DNA of 13,667 nucleotides. Source: an uncultured Kineothrix sp. Its GTDB lineage: Bacteria > Bacillota > Clostridia > Lachnospirales > Lachnospiraceae. The notes under the pieces are model-generated. The model searched no databases, had not been told where the DNA came from, and saw only the letters and a program-made list of their open reading frames with translations. The DNA lies in contig CAJUMD010000094.1 in the NCBI GenBank assembly GCA_910587275.1, forward strand, positions 1 to 13,667. Direction: 5' to 3'. This document shows, piece after piece, positions 1-6,304 of the stretch; position 1 is the stretch's first letter, and every line of letters begins with the position of its first letter. The translations under genes were made by a program, and so were the position numbers.

Positions 1-116
1 TTATGATTTTTATGCTGGCTATCTGGGGAATTGTGGCATTTGCATATTATCTTGGCTGGCGTAATATACGTAAAATCAACTTAGCTGAGGTTTTGCGGGA
101 TGATACAATGATGTAA
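1..116 (+). CDS. ABC transporter permease, FtsX/BceB-like, C-terminal fragment
   Basis: An open frame enters from the left edge (codons in phase with position 3) and stops at 114-116, giving the last 37 residues of a protein. It has one hydrophobic helix (about residues 1-18, rich in I, F, A, W and Y). A basic juxtamembrane stretch (GWRNIRKIN) and the ending LAEVLRDD follow. A final transmembrane helix followed by 'R-x-I-x-K-x-N-x-x-E-x-L-R' is typical of FtsX-fold permeases of the MacB/BceB kind, where it is the cytoplasmic tail. The fragment is too short to name a substrate. It is more AT-rich than the genes after 531 and is not followed by a visible terminator. It probably belongs to a neighbouring unit unrelated to the microcompartment. 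Confidence 0.55.
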   Translation, partial: MIFMLAIWGIVAFAYYLGWRNIRKINLAEVLRDDTMM

Positions 117-199
117 AATGCGATGAAAGAGGCTGTAAATTTTTTTGTGTCTATGGACGAAAAATCCTTTCGGTAGATTGAAATCACAGGAGGATGCTC

Positions 200-340
200 A
201 TGTACGGTAAAGAAGCAAGCAACCGAAAACAAGAGATAGGCTGCCGGCACCACGCTATTCCGAAACAAAGAAACAAAAGACCAAAATACAAGCATTGCGG
301 TAAAATCCAAAAGTTTAGATTTTCCCACAATGCCGACTAA
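200..340 (+). CDS. small basic Cys-containing ORF, possible gene remnant
   Basis: This is a 46-codon ORF with a very good ribosome site (AGGAGG at 188-193, 6 nt before the ATG). The product is very basic, with a CRHH motif near residue 15 and KYKHCGK near residue 30. If the stop at 338-340 is read through, the same frame continues with LFYCKHALGG and ends with a stop after codon NP at about 413-415. The spacing of the two Cys-containing motifs faintly recalls the small Cys-rich KTR proteins of clostridial mobile elements, with an in-frame stop between the halves. I cannot identify it firmly. It may be a true small protein or a decayed one. It lies between the permease tail and the promoter of the microcompartment operon. 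Confidence 0.3.
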   Translation: MYGKEASNRKQEIGCRHHAIPKQRNKRPKYKHCGKIQKFRFSHNAD

Positions 341-412
341 TTGTTCTATTGCAAACACGCTCTAGGGGGAATGATTATGAATGAAATGTATAACAAAACA
401 GCTAAAAATCCT

Positions 413-493
413 TAAAACCAACACAAAAACAAGTTGACCAATGTTGATTTTGGTGGTATTATAAAACCATAATCAACACAAAACCAACAAAAT
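413..493 (+). promoter_or_regulatory. candidate operator repeats for the BMC operon
   Basis: The word CAACACAAAA occurs at 419-428 and again at 474-483, and a shorter AACCAACAAAA starts at 482. Between them lies an imperfect inverted element, ACCAA (437-441) and TTGGT (450-454), whose reverse strand reads ACCAAAATCAACA and so resembles the same word. The copies sit on both sides of and within the promoter at 434-462. That layout would suit a repressor blocking RNA polymerase. The DeoR-family regulator at 9403 is the natural candidate, by inference from operon context only. Confidence 0.4.
434..462 (+). promoter_or_regulatory. sigma-A promoter of the BMC operon
   Basis: A -35 box TTGACC (434-439) is followed after exactly 17 nt by a -10 box TATTAT (457-462). 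Each box is one base from consensus. Transcription would start near 469, leaving a leader of about 60 nt before the aldolase ATG. This is the only consensus-quality promoter I see in front of the microcompartment genes. The candidate operator words overlap it. Confidence 0.65.
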
Positions 494-530
494 GCATATC
501 ACATAGAAGCCGAAGGAGGAAAAGGGTATT

Positions 531-1334
531 ATGCAGAACGAGTATGAAATTAAAAAGGAAATGTGTGAAATCGGAAAGAGGGTTTACAACCGCGGGATGG
601 TGGCATCCAATGACGGCAATTTTTCGGTGAAATTAAACGACAATGAGTTTTTGTGTACGCCTACGGGAGTGAGCAAAGGATTTATGACGCCGGAATACAT
701 CTGCAAAGTGGATGCGGAAGGCAAAGTAATCCAGGCGAACAAAGGTTTCCGCCCGTCTTCCGAAATCAAAATGCATATGCGTGTGTATAAGGAACGGCCG
801 GACGTCCGCTCCGTGGTACATGCCCATCCTCTGTATGCTACCAGTTTCGCCATTGCGGGAATCCCGCTGACCCAGCCGATTATGCCGGAAGCGGTTATCG
901 CATTGGGCTGTGTTCCCATTGCGGAGTACGGTACCCCTTCCACGGAGGAAATACCGGATGCGGTATCCAAGTACCTGCAGTATTATGATGCGGTGCTGTT
1001 GGAAAACCACGGGGCGCTGGCATATTCCGATTCCCTTTTAAATGCATACCATAAGATGGAGTCCGTGGAATTTTATGCCCGTCTTCTGTACCAGTCCAAG
1101 GTGCTTGGCGGTCCCAAGGAACTGTCCCAGGCACAGGTGGAGAGGCTGTATGAAATCCGCAGGCAGTTTGGCATGACCGGGAAACATCCGGCGGATTTGT
1201 GCCCCAACAAGAAGGAAGGGAAACCGAGCTGCCATAGCTGTACTTCCTGCGGAACGGGTTCGGCAGCAGGAAGCGCGGATGCGGATTTGGTGGCTTCCAT
1301 TACGAAGAAAGTCATGGAGCAGCTTGGATTATAA
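531..1334 (+). CDS. fucA: class II aldolase, L-fuculose/L-rhamnulose-1-phosphate type, with C-terminal encapsulation peptide
   Basis: Predicted zinc aldolase that splits L-fuculose-1-phosphate (or rhamnulose-1-phosphate) into dihydroxyacetone phosphate and L-lactaldehyde. The start has AAGGAGG at 513-519. Residues 1-215 are the araD/FucA fold: SNDGNFS (26-32) and TPTGVSKG (43-50) for phosphate binding, the catalytic Glu in SSE (E78), and zinc ligands HAH (H97, H99) and H160 in LLENHGAL. After the fold comes an unusual tail with four cysteines (C224, C234, C237, C240; CHSCTSCG). A Gly/Ser/Ala linker follows, and then a terminal amphipathic helix (ADLVASITKKVMEQLGL) that looks like a microcompartment targeting peptide. 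It is the first gene of the operon, so lactaldehyde is probably made in or at the shell. Choice between the fuculose and rhamnulose substrate is not decidable from sequence; ribulose-5-phosphate epimerase (AraD) is unlikely in this context. Confidence 0.88.
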   Translation: MQNEYEIKKEMCEIGKRVYNRGMVASNDGNFSVKLNDNEFLCTPTGVSKGFMTPEYICKVDAEGKVIQANKGFRPSSEIKMHMRVYKERPDVRSVVHAHPLYATSFAIAGIPLTQPIMPEAVIALGCVPIAEYGTPSTEEIPDAVSKYLQYYDAVLLENHGALAYSDSLLNAYHKMESVEFYARLLYQSKVLGGPKELSQAQVERLYEIRRQFGMTGKHPADLCPNKKEGKPSCHSCTSCGTGSAAGSADADLVASITKKVMEQLGL

Positions 1335-1374
1335 GGAACGTATACGGGAACGGACAGAACAAACGGAGGATGCC

Positions 1375-1953
1375 ATGGAGGACGGCAGGCAGGAACGGAT
1401 TATCCGCCGCGCGGCAGAAGGGGCGGTAAGGGAATCACTGGAACAGGTTGTGGAACGGGCAGTCAGGGAAACCTTAAAAACCATGGAACGGGAAGCCGGG
1501 AAAAAAGCGGAACAAACAGAAAAAACGGAAATAGGGCAGGAGGTTCTCCTGACACTCGAAACCGCCAAAAAACTGGCAGGGGAAGTGGAGCGGAAAGCAA
1601 AGGAAATGGGGCTTCCCGTAGTCATAGCAGTGTCGGATGCTTCGGCAAGACCCATAGCCGTTCATTGTATGGACGGCGCTTACATAGCCAGTTTCGATAT
1701 CGCCCTGCATAAAGCGTATACCTCCGCGGGACTGAAAATGTCCACGGCAGAGCTTTCCCGTCTCAGCGCCCCCGGACAGCCCCTGTACGGCATACAGAAT
1801 ACCAACGGCGGCAAAATCGTGATTTTTGGCGGCGGGGAAGTATTGGAACGGAACGGGCAAACGGTGGGAGCTTTGGGCGTGAGCGGCGGAACGCTGGAGC
1901 AGGACACGGCGCTTGCCGCATACGGAAAAGAAATGTTCGGAAGGATTTCATAA
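1375..1953 (+). CDS. GlcG/HbpS-like (PduO C-terminal domain) protein with N-terminal amphipathic extension
   Basis: A 192-residue protein. The ATG at 1375 is chosen because GGAGG lies at 1365-1369; a longer in-frame start at 1279 would overlap the aldolase by 56 nt. Residues 55-192 match the 'haem-degrading' GlcG/PduO-C family: VVIAVSDASARPIAVHCMDGAY (83-104, shown by its positions), the DIALHKAYTSA motif, FGGGEVL and GVSGGTLEQD. Residues 8-37 form a charged helix (IIRRAAEG... VVERAVRETLKTM) followed by a Lys/Glu-rich linker. This is the arrangement of an encapsulation peptide plus spacer. The adenosyltransferase half of PduO is absent, so no cobalamin-adenosylating role is implied. Homologues occur in many BMC operons with an unsettled function, possibly cofactor or flavin binding. 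It sits between aldolase and aldehyde dehydrogenase genes. Confidence 0.8.
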   Translation: MEDGRQERIIRRAAEGAVRESLEQVVERAVRETLKTMEREAGKKAEQTEKTEIGQEVLLTLETAKKLAGEVERKAKEMGLPVVIAVSDASARPIAVHCMDGAYIASFDIALHKAYTSAGLKMSTAELSRLSAPGQPLYGIQNTNGGKIVIFGGGEVLERNGQTVGALGVSGGTLEQDTALAAYGKEMFGRIS

Positions 1954-2017
1954 AATAAGGATTTGTAATAATAAAATAAATCGCGTTACAGTTCCAAAGG
2001 AAAGGGATGAGAAGAAA

Positions 2018-3406
2018 GTGGCAGTCAGTGAACAACTGGTACAGGATGTGGTAAAAGAAGTGGTTGCCAGGCTTAAGATAGATGCCGACCCCACAGGAAA
2101 CAAGGGCGTATTTGCGGATATGGATACGGCAATTGCGGCAGCAAAACAGGCACAGAAGAAAGTGCAATCCATGTCCATGGACCAAAGGGAGAAAATCATC
2201 AGCCTGATTCGGAAAAAAACAAAGGAAAATGCGGAAATACTGGCACGTATGGGCGTACAGGAAACCGGCATGGGAAATGTGGGACATAAAATACTGAAAC
2301 ACCATCTGGTGGCGGAGCGTACGCCCGGAACGGAAGACATTACCACTACCGCGTGGTCGGGCGACCGGGGGCTGACCTTGGTGGAAATGGGTCCCTTCGG
2401 GGTTATCGGTGCGATTACACCCTGCACCAATCCTTCGGAAACCATCATTTGCAATACCATCGGCATGCTGGCGGGCGGCAATACGGTGGTATTCAATCCC
2501 CATCCGGCGGCGATTAAGACATCCATTTTTGCCATTCACATGATGAACGAAGCGTCGGCGGAAGCCGGGGGACCGGAAGTCATTGCCTGTACGGTGGAAA
2601 AACCCACGCTGGAAACCAGCAATATCATGATGAAACATAAAGATATCGCCCTGCTTGTGGCAACCGGCGGACCGGGCGTGGTTACGGCGGTGCTTTCCTC
2701 CGGGAAACGGGGCATCGGGGCAGGCGCTGGGAACCCGCCGGCATTAGTGGACGAGACGGCGGATATCCGTAAAGCGGCGGAGGACATCGTCAACGGATGT
2801 ACGTTTGACAACAATCTTCCATGCATCGCGGAAAAAGAAATTGTAGCGGTGGACAGCGTGGCGGATGAGCTGATGCATTACATGATAAACGAACAGGGAT
2901 GTTACCGGATTAGCCGGGAAGAACAGGAGAAGCTCACCTCCGTGGTGCTGACACCGAAGGGCTTAAACCGGAAATGTGTAGGGAGGAGCGCGAAGGCGCT
3001 GCTTGCCATGATTGGAATCGACGTGCCGGACAATATCCGCTGCATCGTGTTTGAAGGGGAAAAAGAACATCCCCTAATTTCCGAGGAACTGATGATGCCG
3101 GTTCTTGGTATGGTAAGGGCGAAGGATTTTGATGAGGCGGTGGAGAAAGCGGTTTGGCTCGAACACGGCAACCGCCATTCCGCACACATCCATTCCAAGA
3201 ATGTAGATAACATTACGAAATATGCCAAAGCCATCGATACGGCAATCCTTGTGAAAAACGCCCCGTCTTATGCGGCGCTTGGTTTCGGCGGCGAAGGTTA
3301 CTGTACGTTTACCATAGCCAGCAGGACCGGGGAAGGGCTGACCAGCGCCAGCGCGTTTACCAAGAGAAGGCGGTGCGTGATGTCGGACAGTCTCTGCATC
3401 CGGTAA
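2018..3406 (+). CDS. pduP: CoA-acylating aldehyde dehydrogenase (PduP/EutE family)
   Basis: Converts an aldehyde, CoA and NAD+ to acyl-CoA and NADH inside the shell. The likely substrate is lactaldehyde or propionaldehyde. I choose the GTG at 2018. It gives 462 residues, the usual PduP length, and puts a classic targeting helix at the N-terminus (SEQLVQDVVKEVVARLKI, residues 4-21). A longer ATG at 1913 would overlap the previous gene, and no other in-frame start fits. GGGATGAG upstream is a modest ribosome site. Numbering from the GTG: catalytic Cys is C269 in FDNNLPCIAEKE, the nucleotide-binding ATGGPG motif is about 215-220, and GPFGVIGAITPCTNPSE lies at about 125-141. The family's Cys and Gly motifs are intact. 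The product would pass to PduL, and the NADH would pass to the neighbouring alcohol dehydrogenase. Confidence 0.9.
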   Translation: MAVSEQLVQDVVKEVVARLKIDADPTGNKGVFADMDTAIAAAKQAQKKVQSMSMDQREKIISLIRKKTKENAEILARMGVQETGMGNVGHKILKHHLVAERTPGTEDITTTAWSGDRGLTLVEMGPFGVIGAITPCTNPSETIICNTIGMLAGGNTVVFNPHPAAIKTSIFAIHMMNEASAEAGGPEVIACTVEKPTLETSNIMMKHKDIALLVATGGPGVVTAVLSSGKRGIGAGAGNPPALVDETADIRKAAEDIVNGCTFDNNLPCIAEKEIVAVDSVADELMHYMINEQGCYRISREEQEKLTSVVLTPKGLNRKCVGRSAKALLAMIGIDVPDNIRCIVFEGEKEHPLISEELMMPVLGMVRAKDFDEAVEKAVWLEHGNRHSAHIHSKNVDNITKYAKAIDTAILVKNAPSYAALGFGGEGYCTFTIASRTGEGLTSASAFTKRRRCVMSDSLCIR

Positions 3407-3438
3407 CGGCGGCAGGAAGAAGCAGAAAGGAGACAGAT

Positions 3439-4653
3439 ATGGGCAACATCAATACGGCTGATGTGGAAGCGGTGGTAAAGCAAGTGCTGGAAAGCATGAT
3501 GGACAGGGGGACACCGTCAGGGAGCCAAAAGGCGGTACCGGGCGCAGCCATACCGGAGAAGGCGCGGGTCGCCATGCTGACCGCATTGGAAAAATATGAA
3601 GTAAAGGAATTTCCGATTCCCGAAGTGGGGGACGGGGATATTCTCGTAAAGGTGGAGGGCTGCGGCATCTGCGGTACCGATGCCCACGAATTTAAAAAAG
3701 ATCCCTTCGGGTTAATTCCGGTAGCGCTGGGACATGAAGGAACCGGCGAAATCGTGAAGATGGGTAAAAACGTAAAGAAGGACAGCGCGGGCAAGCCGTT
3801 AAAAATAGGGGATAAGGTCGTTACCTGCATGATTTTCAAAGACAATCCCGACATTACCATGTTTGACCTGAACAAACAGAATGTGGGGGGTGCAGACGTA
3901 TACGGACTTCTTCCCGACGATGACATTCATTTAAACGGCTGGTTTTCCGATTACATACTGATCCGGGAAGGTTCTACGGTATTCAATGTCAGCGACCTTG
4001 ACTTAAAATCCAGGATACTGATTGAGCCCTGTGCGGTGCTGGTTCATGCAGTGGAGCGGGCAAAATCCACGGGAATCCTGCGTTTCAACAGCAGGGTGGT
4101 GGTACAGGGCTGCGGTCCCATCGGGCTGATCTGCATCGCCGTACTGCGCACTATGGGCATCGAAAACATCGTTGCCGTGGACGGGGAGCGCAAGCGCCTG
4201 GATTTTGCAAAGGAAATGGGCGCCGGAAAATCGGTGGACTTCAAGGAGCATAAGGGAACCGAAGCACTGGCAAAAGCCGTGGAAGACGCGTTCGGAGGCT
4301 ATCCTGCGGATTTCGCTTTCCAGTGTACGGGAGCGCCGGCGGCACATTCCAATATATACAAATTCATCCGGAACGGCGGCGGGCTGTGTGAACTGGGATT
4401 CTTTATCAACAACGGGGATGCGACGATTAATCCCCATTTGGATATCTGCTCAAAGGAACTGACCATGGTAGGCTCCTGGGTATACACACTCCGGGATTAT
4501 GCCACCACGTTTGATTTCCTGAAACGGGCAAAGGGCATCGGGCTTCCCATGGAGAAACTGATTACCCATGAATTTCCGCTGGAGGAGATTAACGAAGCCC
4601 ATAAGACGAACCTGAGAATGGAAGGGTTGAAAATCGCCATTATAAACAAGTGA
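3439..4653 (+). CDS. zinc-dependent alcohol dehydrogenase (MDR family) with N-terminal encapsulation peptide
   Basis: Medium-chain NAD(H)-dependent dehydrogenase, 404 residues. It probably reduces lactaldehyde to 1,2-propanediol, or another aldehyde to its alcohol, regenerating NAD+ in the lumen. AAAGGAG at 3426-3432 supports the ATG at 3439 over the upstream ATG at 3373, which lies inside the aldehyde dehydrogenase gene. Residues 4-21 (INTADVEAVVKQVLESMM) are a targeting-like helix, and a Gly/Pro/Ser linker to about residue 36 follows. The catalytic zinc site is C78 in CGICGTD, H99-E100 in GHEG and E196 in EPCA. The Rossmann motif is GCGPIGL (224-230), with D248 at the end of strand 2 favouring NAD over NADP. 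The four-Cys structural-zinc lobe of classic ADHs is missing; the segment at 131-170 has no Cys. Most BMC loci use an iron-type ADH, so a zinc enzyme here is a variant. Confidence 0.85.
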   Translation: MGNINTADVEAVVKQVLESMMDRGTPSGSQKAVPGAAIPEKARVAMLTALEKYEVKEFPIPEVGDGDILVKVEGCGICGTDAHEFKKDPFGLIPVALGHEGTGEIVKMGKNVKKDSAGKPLKIGDKVVTCMIFKDNPDITMFDLNKQNVGGADVYGLLPDDDIHLNGWFSDYILIREGSTVFNVSDLDLKSRILIEPCAVLVHAVERAKSTGILRFNSRVVVQGCGPIGLICIAVLRTMGIENIVAVDGERKRLDFAKEMGAGKSVDFKEHKGTEALAKAVEDAFGGYPADFAFQCTGAPAAHSNIYKFIRNGGGLCELGFFINNGDATINPHLDICSKELTMVGSWVYTLRDYATTFDFLKRAKGIGLPMEKLITHEFPLEEINEAHKTNLRMEGLKIAIINK

Positions 4654-4714
4654 TGCACGGGCAGGTTGGAAAGGAATCCGTGATAGGAAAGAAAAGCGGA
4701 AGCGGGGATAAGAT

Positions 4715-5029
4715 ATGGGAGAAGCGGTAGGAATCATAGAAGTCTATGGACTGGCGACGGCATTTGCGGCAGCGGATGCGGGATGCAAAGCCGCCAACGT
4801 GACCATAGAGAATTTTGATAAAAACAAACCGGCGAATGCGGACGCCCTTCCCGTGCCGCTGATCGTCATGATAAAATTCCGGGGAACCGTATCGGATGTA
4901 AGGGCGGCGGTGGATGCCGCGAAACGGCGGGCTGAGGAGCTTGCCGGAGTGGTGGCAACCCATGAAATCGCAAGACCGGAGGAAGACACGGAGAAAATGT
5001 TAAGGCTCAGCGGCATGGATAAAAAGTAA
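4715..5029 (+). CDS. BMC-H shell protein with enlarged pore loop
   Basis: A 104-residue single BMC domain that would form a hexameric shell tile. The fold signature is clear: GEAVGIIEVYGLATAFAAAD at the start, KAANVTIENF (25-34), VMIKFRGTVSDVRAAVDAA (51-69) and VVATHEIARP (79-88). At the pore position the canonical KIGSG-type loop is replaced by a longer segment, residues 35-48 (DKNKPANADALPVP), rich in Asp, Asn, Lys and Pro. This implies a central pore of different size or charge from the two canonical hexamers downstream, or a plugged pore. The ATG is preceded by a purine-rich GCGGGGATAAG stretch, a mediocre ribosome site. It is the first of four BMC-H genes in a row. Confidence 0.88.
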   Translation: MGEAVGIIEVYGLATAFAAADAGCKAANVTIENFDKNKPANADALPVPLIVMIKFRGTVSDVRAAVDAAKRRAEELAGVVATHEIARPEEDTEKMLRLSGMDKK

Positions 5030-5080
5030 GGCAGGAAATCGCACAAAGGACAGGGCCGAAAAGATAAAGGAGGAGAAGAA

Positions 5081-5356
5081 ATGGCACAGTTGGCATTGGG
5101 AATGATAGAAACAAGAGGGCTTACGGCGGCAATCGAAGCGGCGGATGCCATGATTAAGTCGGCGGAAGTGACGTTAATCGGGACGGAGAAAATCGGTTCC
5201 GGGCTGGTAACGGTGATGGTACGCGGCGACGTGGGCGCGGTGAAGGCGGCAGTGGAAGCCGGAAGTCTGCGTGCGGCAAGTCTTGGGGAACTGGTGGCGA
5301 CCCATGTCATCCCCAGACCCCACAGCGATGTGGAAAAGATTTTGCCCCTGATTTAG
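5081..5356 (+). CDS. pduA: canonical BMC-H shell protein (PduA-like)
   Basis: A 91-residue hexamer-forming shell protein. AAAGGAGG lies at 5066-5073, ideal for the ATG at 5081. It has all the hallmarks: ALGMIETRGL, AIEAADAM, the pore motif KIGSG (37-41), VMVRGDVGAVKAAVEAG and ATHVIPRPH. By hand alignment about 75 of 91 residues match the BMC domain encoded at 5937-6215, so the two are recent paralogues, one plain and one extended. It is expected to be a major facet component, with a small-metabolite pore lined by the Ser/Gly loop. The strong ribosome site suggests high expression. Confidence 0.93.
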   Translation: MAQLALGMIETRGLTAAIEAADAMIKSAEVTLIGTEKIGSGLVTVMVRGDVGAVKAAVEAGSLRAASLGELVATHVIPRPHSDVEKILPLI

Positions 5357-5396
5357 TTTCGGAAAGCAGATAAGCAGCGCAGAAATGAGGAAAAAC

Positions 5397-5714
5397 ATGG
5401 GAAATGCATATGGATTCTTTGAGGTTCCGAGTACGACGGCGGCCATCAGCGCCCTCGATATTATGTGCAAGACCGCCAATGTGGAATTTGTCACATGGGA
5501 AAAAAAGCTGGGCGGCAGACTGGTAACGGTTATTATACGGGGAGACGTATCGGACGTGGAGCAGGCGGTGGAAGCCGCCGCACAGGGCGCAATCAAGAAA
5601 CCGGCAGCCACGGTAGTCATTGCCAATCCCCATGAAGAAGTGGTAAAATTAATAAGAAAGAGCGCCAGCCGGCTGACGAACATACCGACGGCATGGGACG
5701 ACGAAATGGAGTAG
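5397..5714 (+). CDS. divergent BMC-H shell protein
   Basis: A 105-residue BMC-H. I prefer the ATG at 5397 because TGAGG at 5386-5390 is 6 nt upstream and the protein then begins MGNAYGFFEV like other family members. An ATG at 5385 would add four residues. The family core is TTAAISALDIMCKTANV, LVTVIIRGDVSDVEQAVEAA and VVIANPHEEVV. The pore-region motif is KKLGGR (36-41), more basic than KIGSG. Residues 88-105 (RKSASRLTNIPTAWDDEME) are a C-terminal extension with a single Trp and an acidic end, beyond the usual domain. It is related in general style to minor hexamers that tune permeability. The stop is only 3 nt from the next start, so translation is probably coupled. Confidence 0.88.
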   Translation: MGNAYGFFEVPSTTAAISALDIMCKTANVEFVTWEKKLGGRLVTVIIRGDVSDVEQAVEAAAQGAIKKPAATVVIANPHEEVVKLIRKSASRLTNIPTAWDDEME

Positions 5715-5717
5715 CAT

Positions 5718-6215
5718 ATGGCGGAACGCAAAAATACGGAGAAAAAAACCGCTGCGGCAGCCGGTAAAACCCAAAAGACGAAGCCGGTAAATGCGGATAC
5801 GCGGAAAGAAAAAACGCCGCAGGCAGAGGCAGCGGCTGTGGAAACAACAGCGGCTGAAACGGGAATGGCACAAAACGCAGAAACAAAAACGGAAACAACG
5901 GCACAAACAAAATCAGAAATCAAGGAGGAAAAAAGAATGGCACAGGAAGCATTGGGAATGGTGGAAACAAGAGGTTTGGTAGCATCGATTGAGGCGGCGG
6001 ACGCTATGTTAAAGGCAGCGAACGTAACACTGGTGGGAACGGAGAAAATCGGTTCCGGGCTGGTAAGCGTAATGGTACGCGGCGACGTAGGCGCGGTAAA
6101 AGCGGCAGTGGAAGCCGGAAGCGCCAGCGCATCCAGACTCGGGGAACTGGTAGCGACCCATGTGATTCCCAGGCCGCACGGCGACGTGGAGAAGATCCTT
6201 CCCGTATTAAAATAA
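5718..6215 (+). CDS. BMC-H shell protein with 73-residue disordered N-terminal extension (two possible starts)
   Basis: The ORF starting at 5718 encodes 165 residues. Residues 1-73 are a low-complexity Lys/Thr/Ala/Glu region with no hydrophobic core (AERKNTEKKTAAAAGKTQK and similar), almost certainly disordered. Residues 74-165 are a complete canonical BMC-H domain with pore KIGSG and ATHVIPRPH, close to the product of 5081-5356. A second start at 5937-5939 (MAQEALGM) has a textbook AAGGAGG at 5922-5928 with 8 nt spacing. The upstream start has only ATGGAG (5706-5711, spacing 6). Both products may be made, as with PduB/PduB' in enteric Pdu operons, where the long form's extension ties the shell to the cargo. 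The short form would be 92 residues (5937-6215). If only the internal start is used, 5715-5936 would be an unusually long open stretch free of stops. Confidence 0.85.
   Translation: MAERKNTEKKTAAAAGKTQKTKPVNADTRKEKTPQAEAAAVETTAAETGMAQNAETKTETTAQTKSEIKEEKRMAQEALGMVETRGLVASIEAADAMLKAANVTLVGTEKIGSGLVSVMVRGDVGAVKAAVEAGSASASRLGELVATHVIPRPHGDVEKILPVLK
5922..5939 (+). promoter_or_regulatory. internal ribosome binding site and start within the extended BMC-H gene
   Basis: AAGGAGG at 5922-5928 lies 8 nt before the in-frame ATG at 5937-5939. It is stronger than the site before the upstream ATG at 5718. The protein from this ATG begins exactly where other BMC-H proteins begin (MAQ-ALGM), so a second, short translation product is likely. 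Confidence 0.75.
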
Positions 6216-6225
6216 GAGGAAACTT

Positions 6226-6256
6226 GGGGCGGGCAGGAGGTAGCCCGCCCCTTTTT
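6226..6256 (+). terminator. intrinsic terminator inside the BMC operon
   Basis: GGGGCGGGC (6226-6234) and GCCCGCCCC (6243-6251) form a perfect 9-bp GC-rich stem with an 8-nt loop, AGGAGGTA. Five T residues (6252-6256) follow directly. It lies 11 nt after the stop of the last BMC-H gene and 108 nt before pduL. It probably causes partial termination, so that shell hexamers are made in excess over PduL, BMC-P, PduS and BMC-T. No promoter of consensus quality is visible between it and pduL. Confidence 0.8.
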
Positions 6257-6261
6257 GCACA

Positions 6262-6304
6262 CAGGCGCCCAAAGGAGGATGCCGGCAGGGCCGGCGGGCG
6301 CCTG
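6262..6304 (+). other. second structured hairpin in the 6216-6363 spacer
   Basis: CAGGCGCCC (6262-6270) pairs perfectly with GGGCGCCTG (6296-6304). Inside, GCCGGC (6281-6286) and GCCGGC (6290-6295) can form an inner stem with a 3-nt loop, leaving AAAGGAGGAT (6271-6280) as a one-sided bulge. No T-run follows, so it is not itself a terminator. It might be an RNA-processing or stability element that protects the downstream transcript, or part of an attenuator together with the hairpin at 6226. Function is inferred. Confidence 0.5.

Noticed and set aside
1913..2017. Upstream ATG extension of the aldehyde dehydrogenase
   Set aside because: It overlaps the preceding gene and adds a Lys/Asn/Arg-rich stretch before the targeting helix. 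The GTG at 2018 gives the standard length.
1763..2638. Minus-strand open frame of 291 codons opposite the aldehyde dehydrogenase
   Set aside because: It is rich in His, Arg and Phe with no family motif, and it is fully covered by well-supported plus-strand genes.
6226..6304. EutV-type ANTAR antitermination site (paired hairpins before a gene)
   Set aside because: Two hairpins are present, but the loops lack the six-base AxxGxx pattern, the first rather than the second is the terminator, and no ANTAR regulator gene is in the window.
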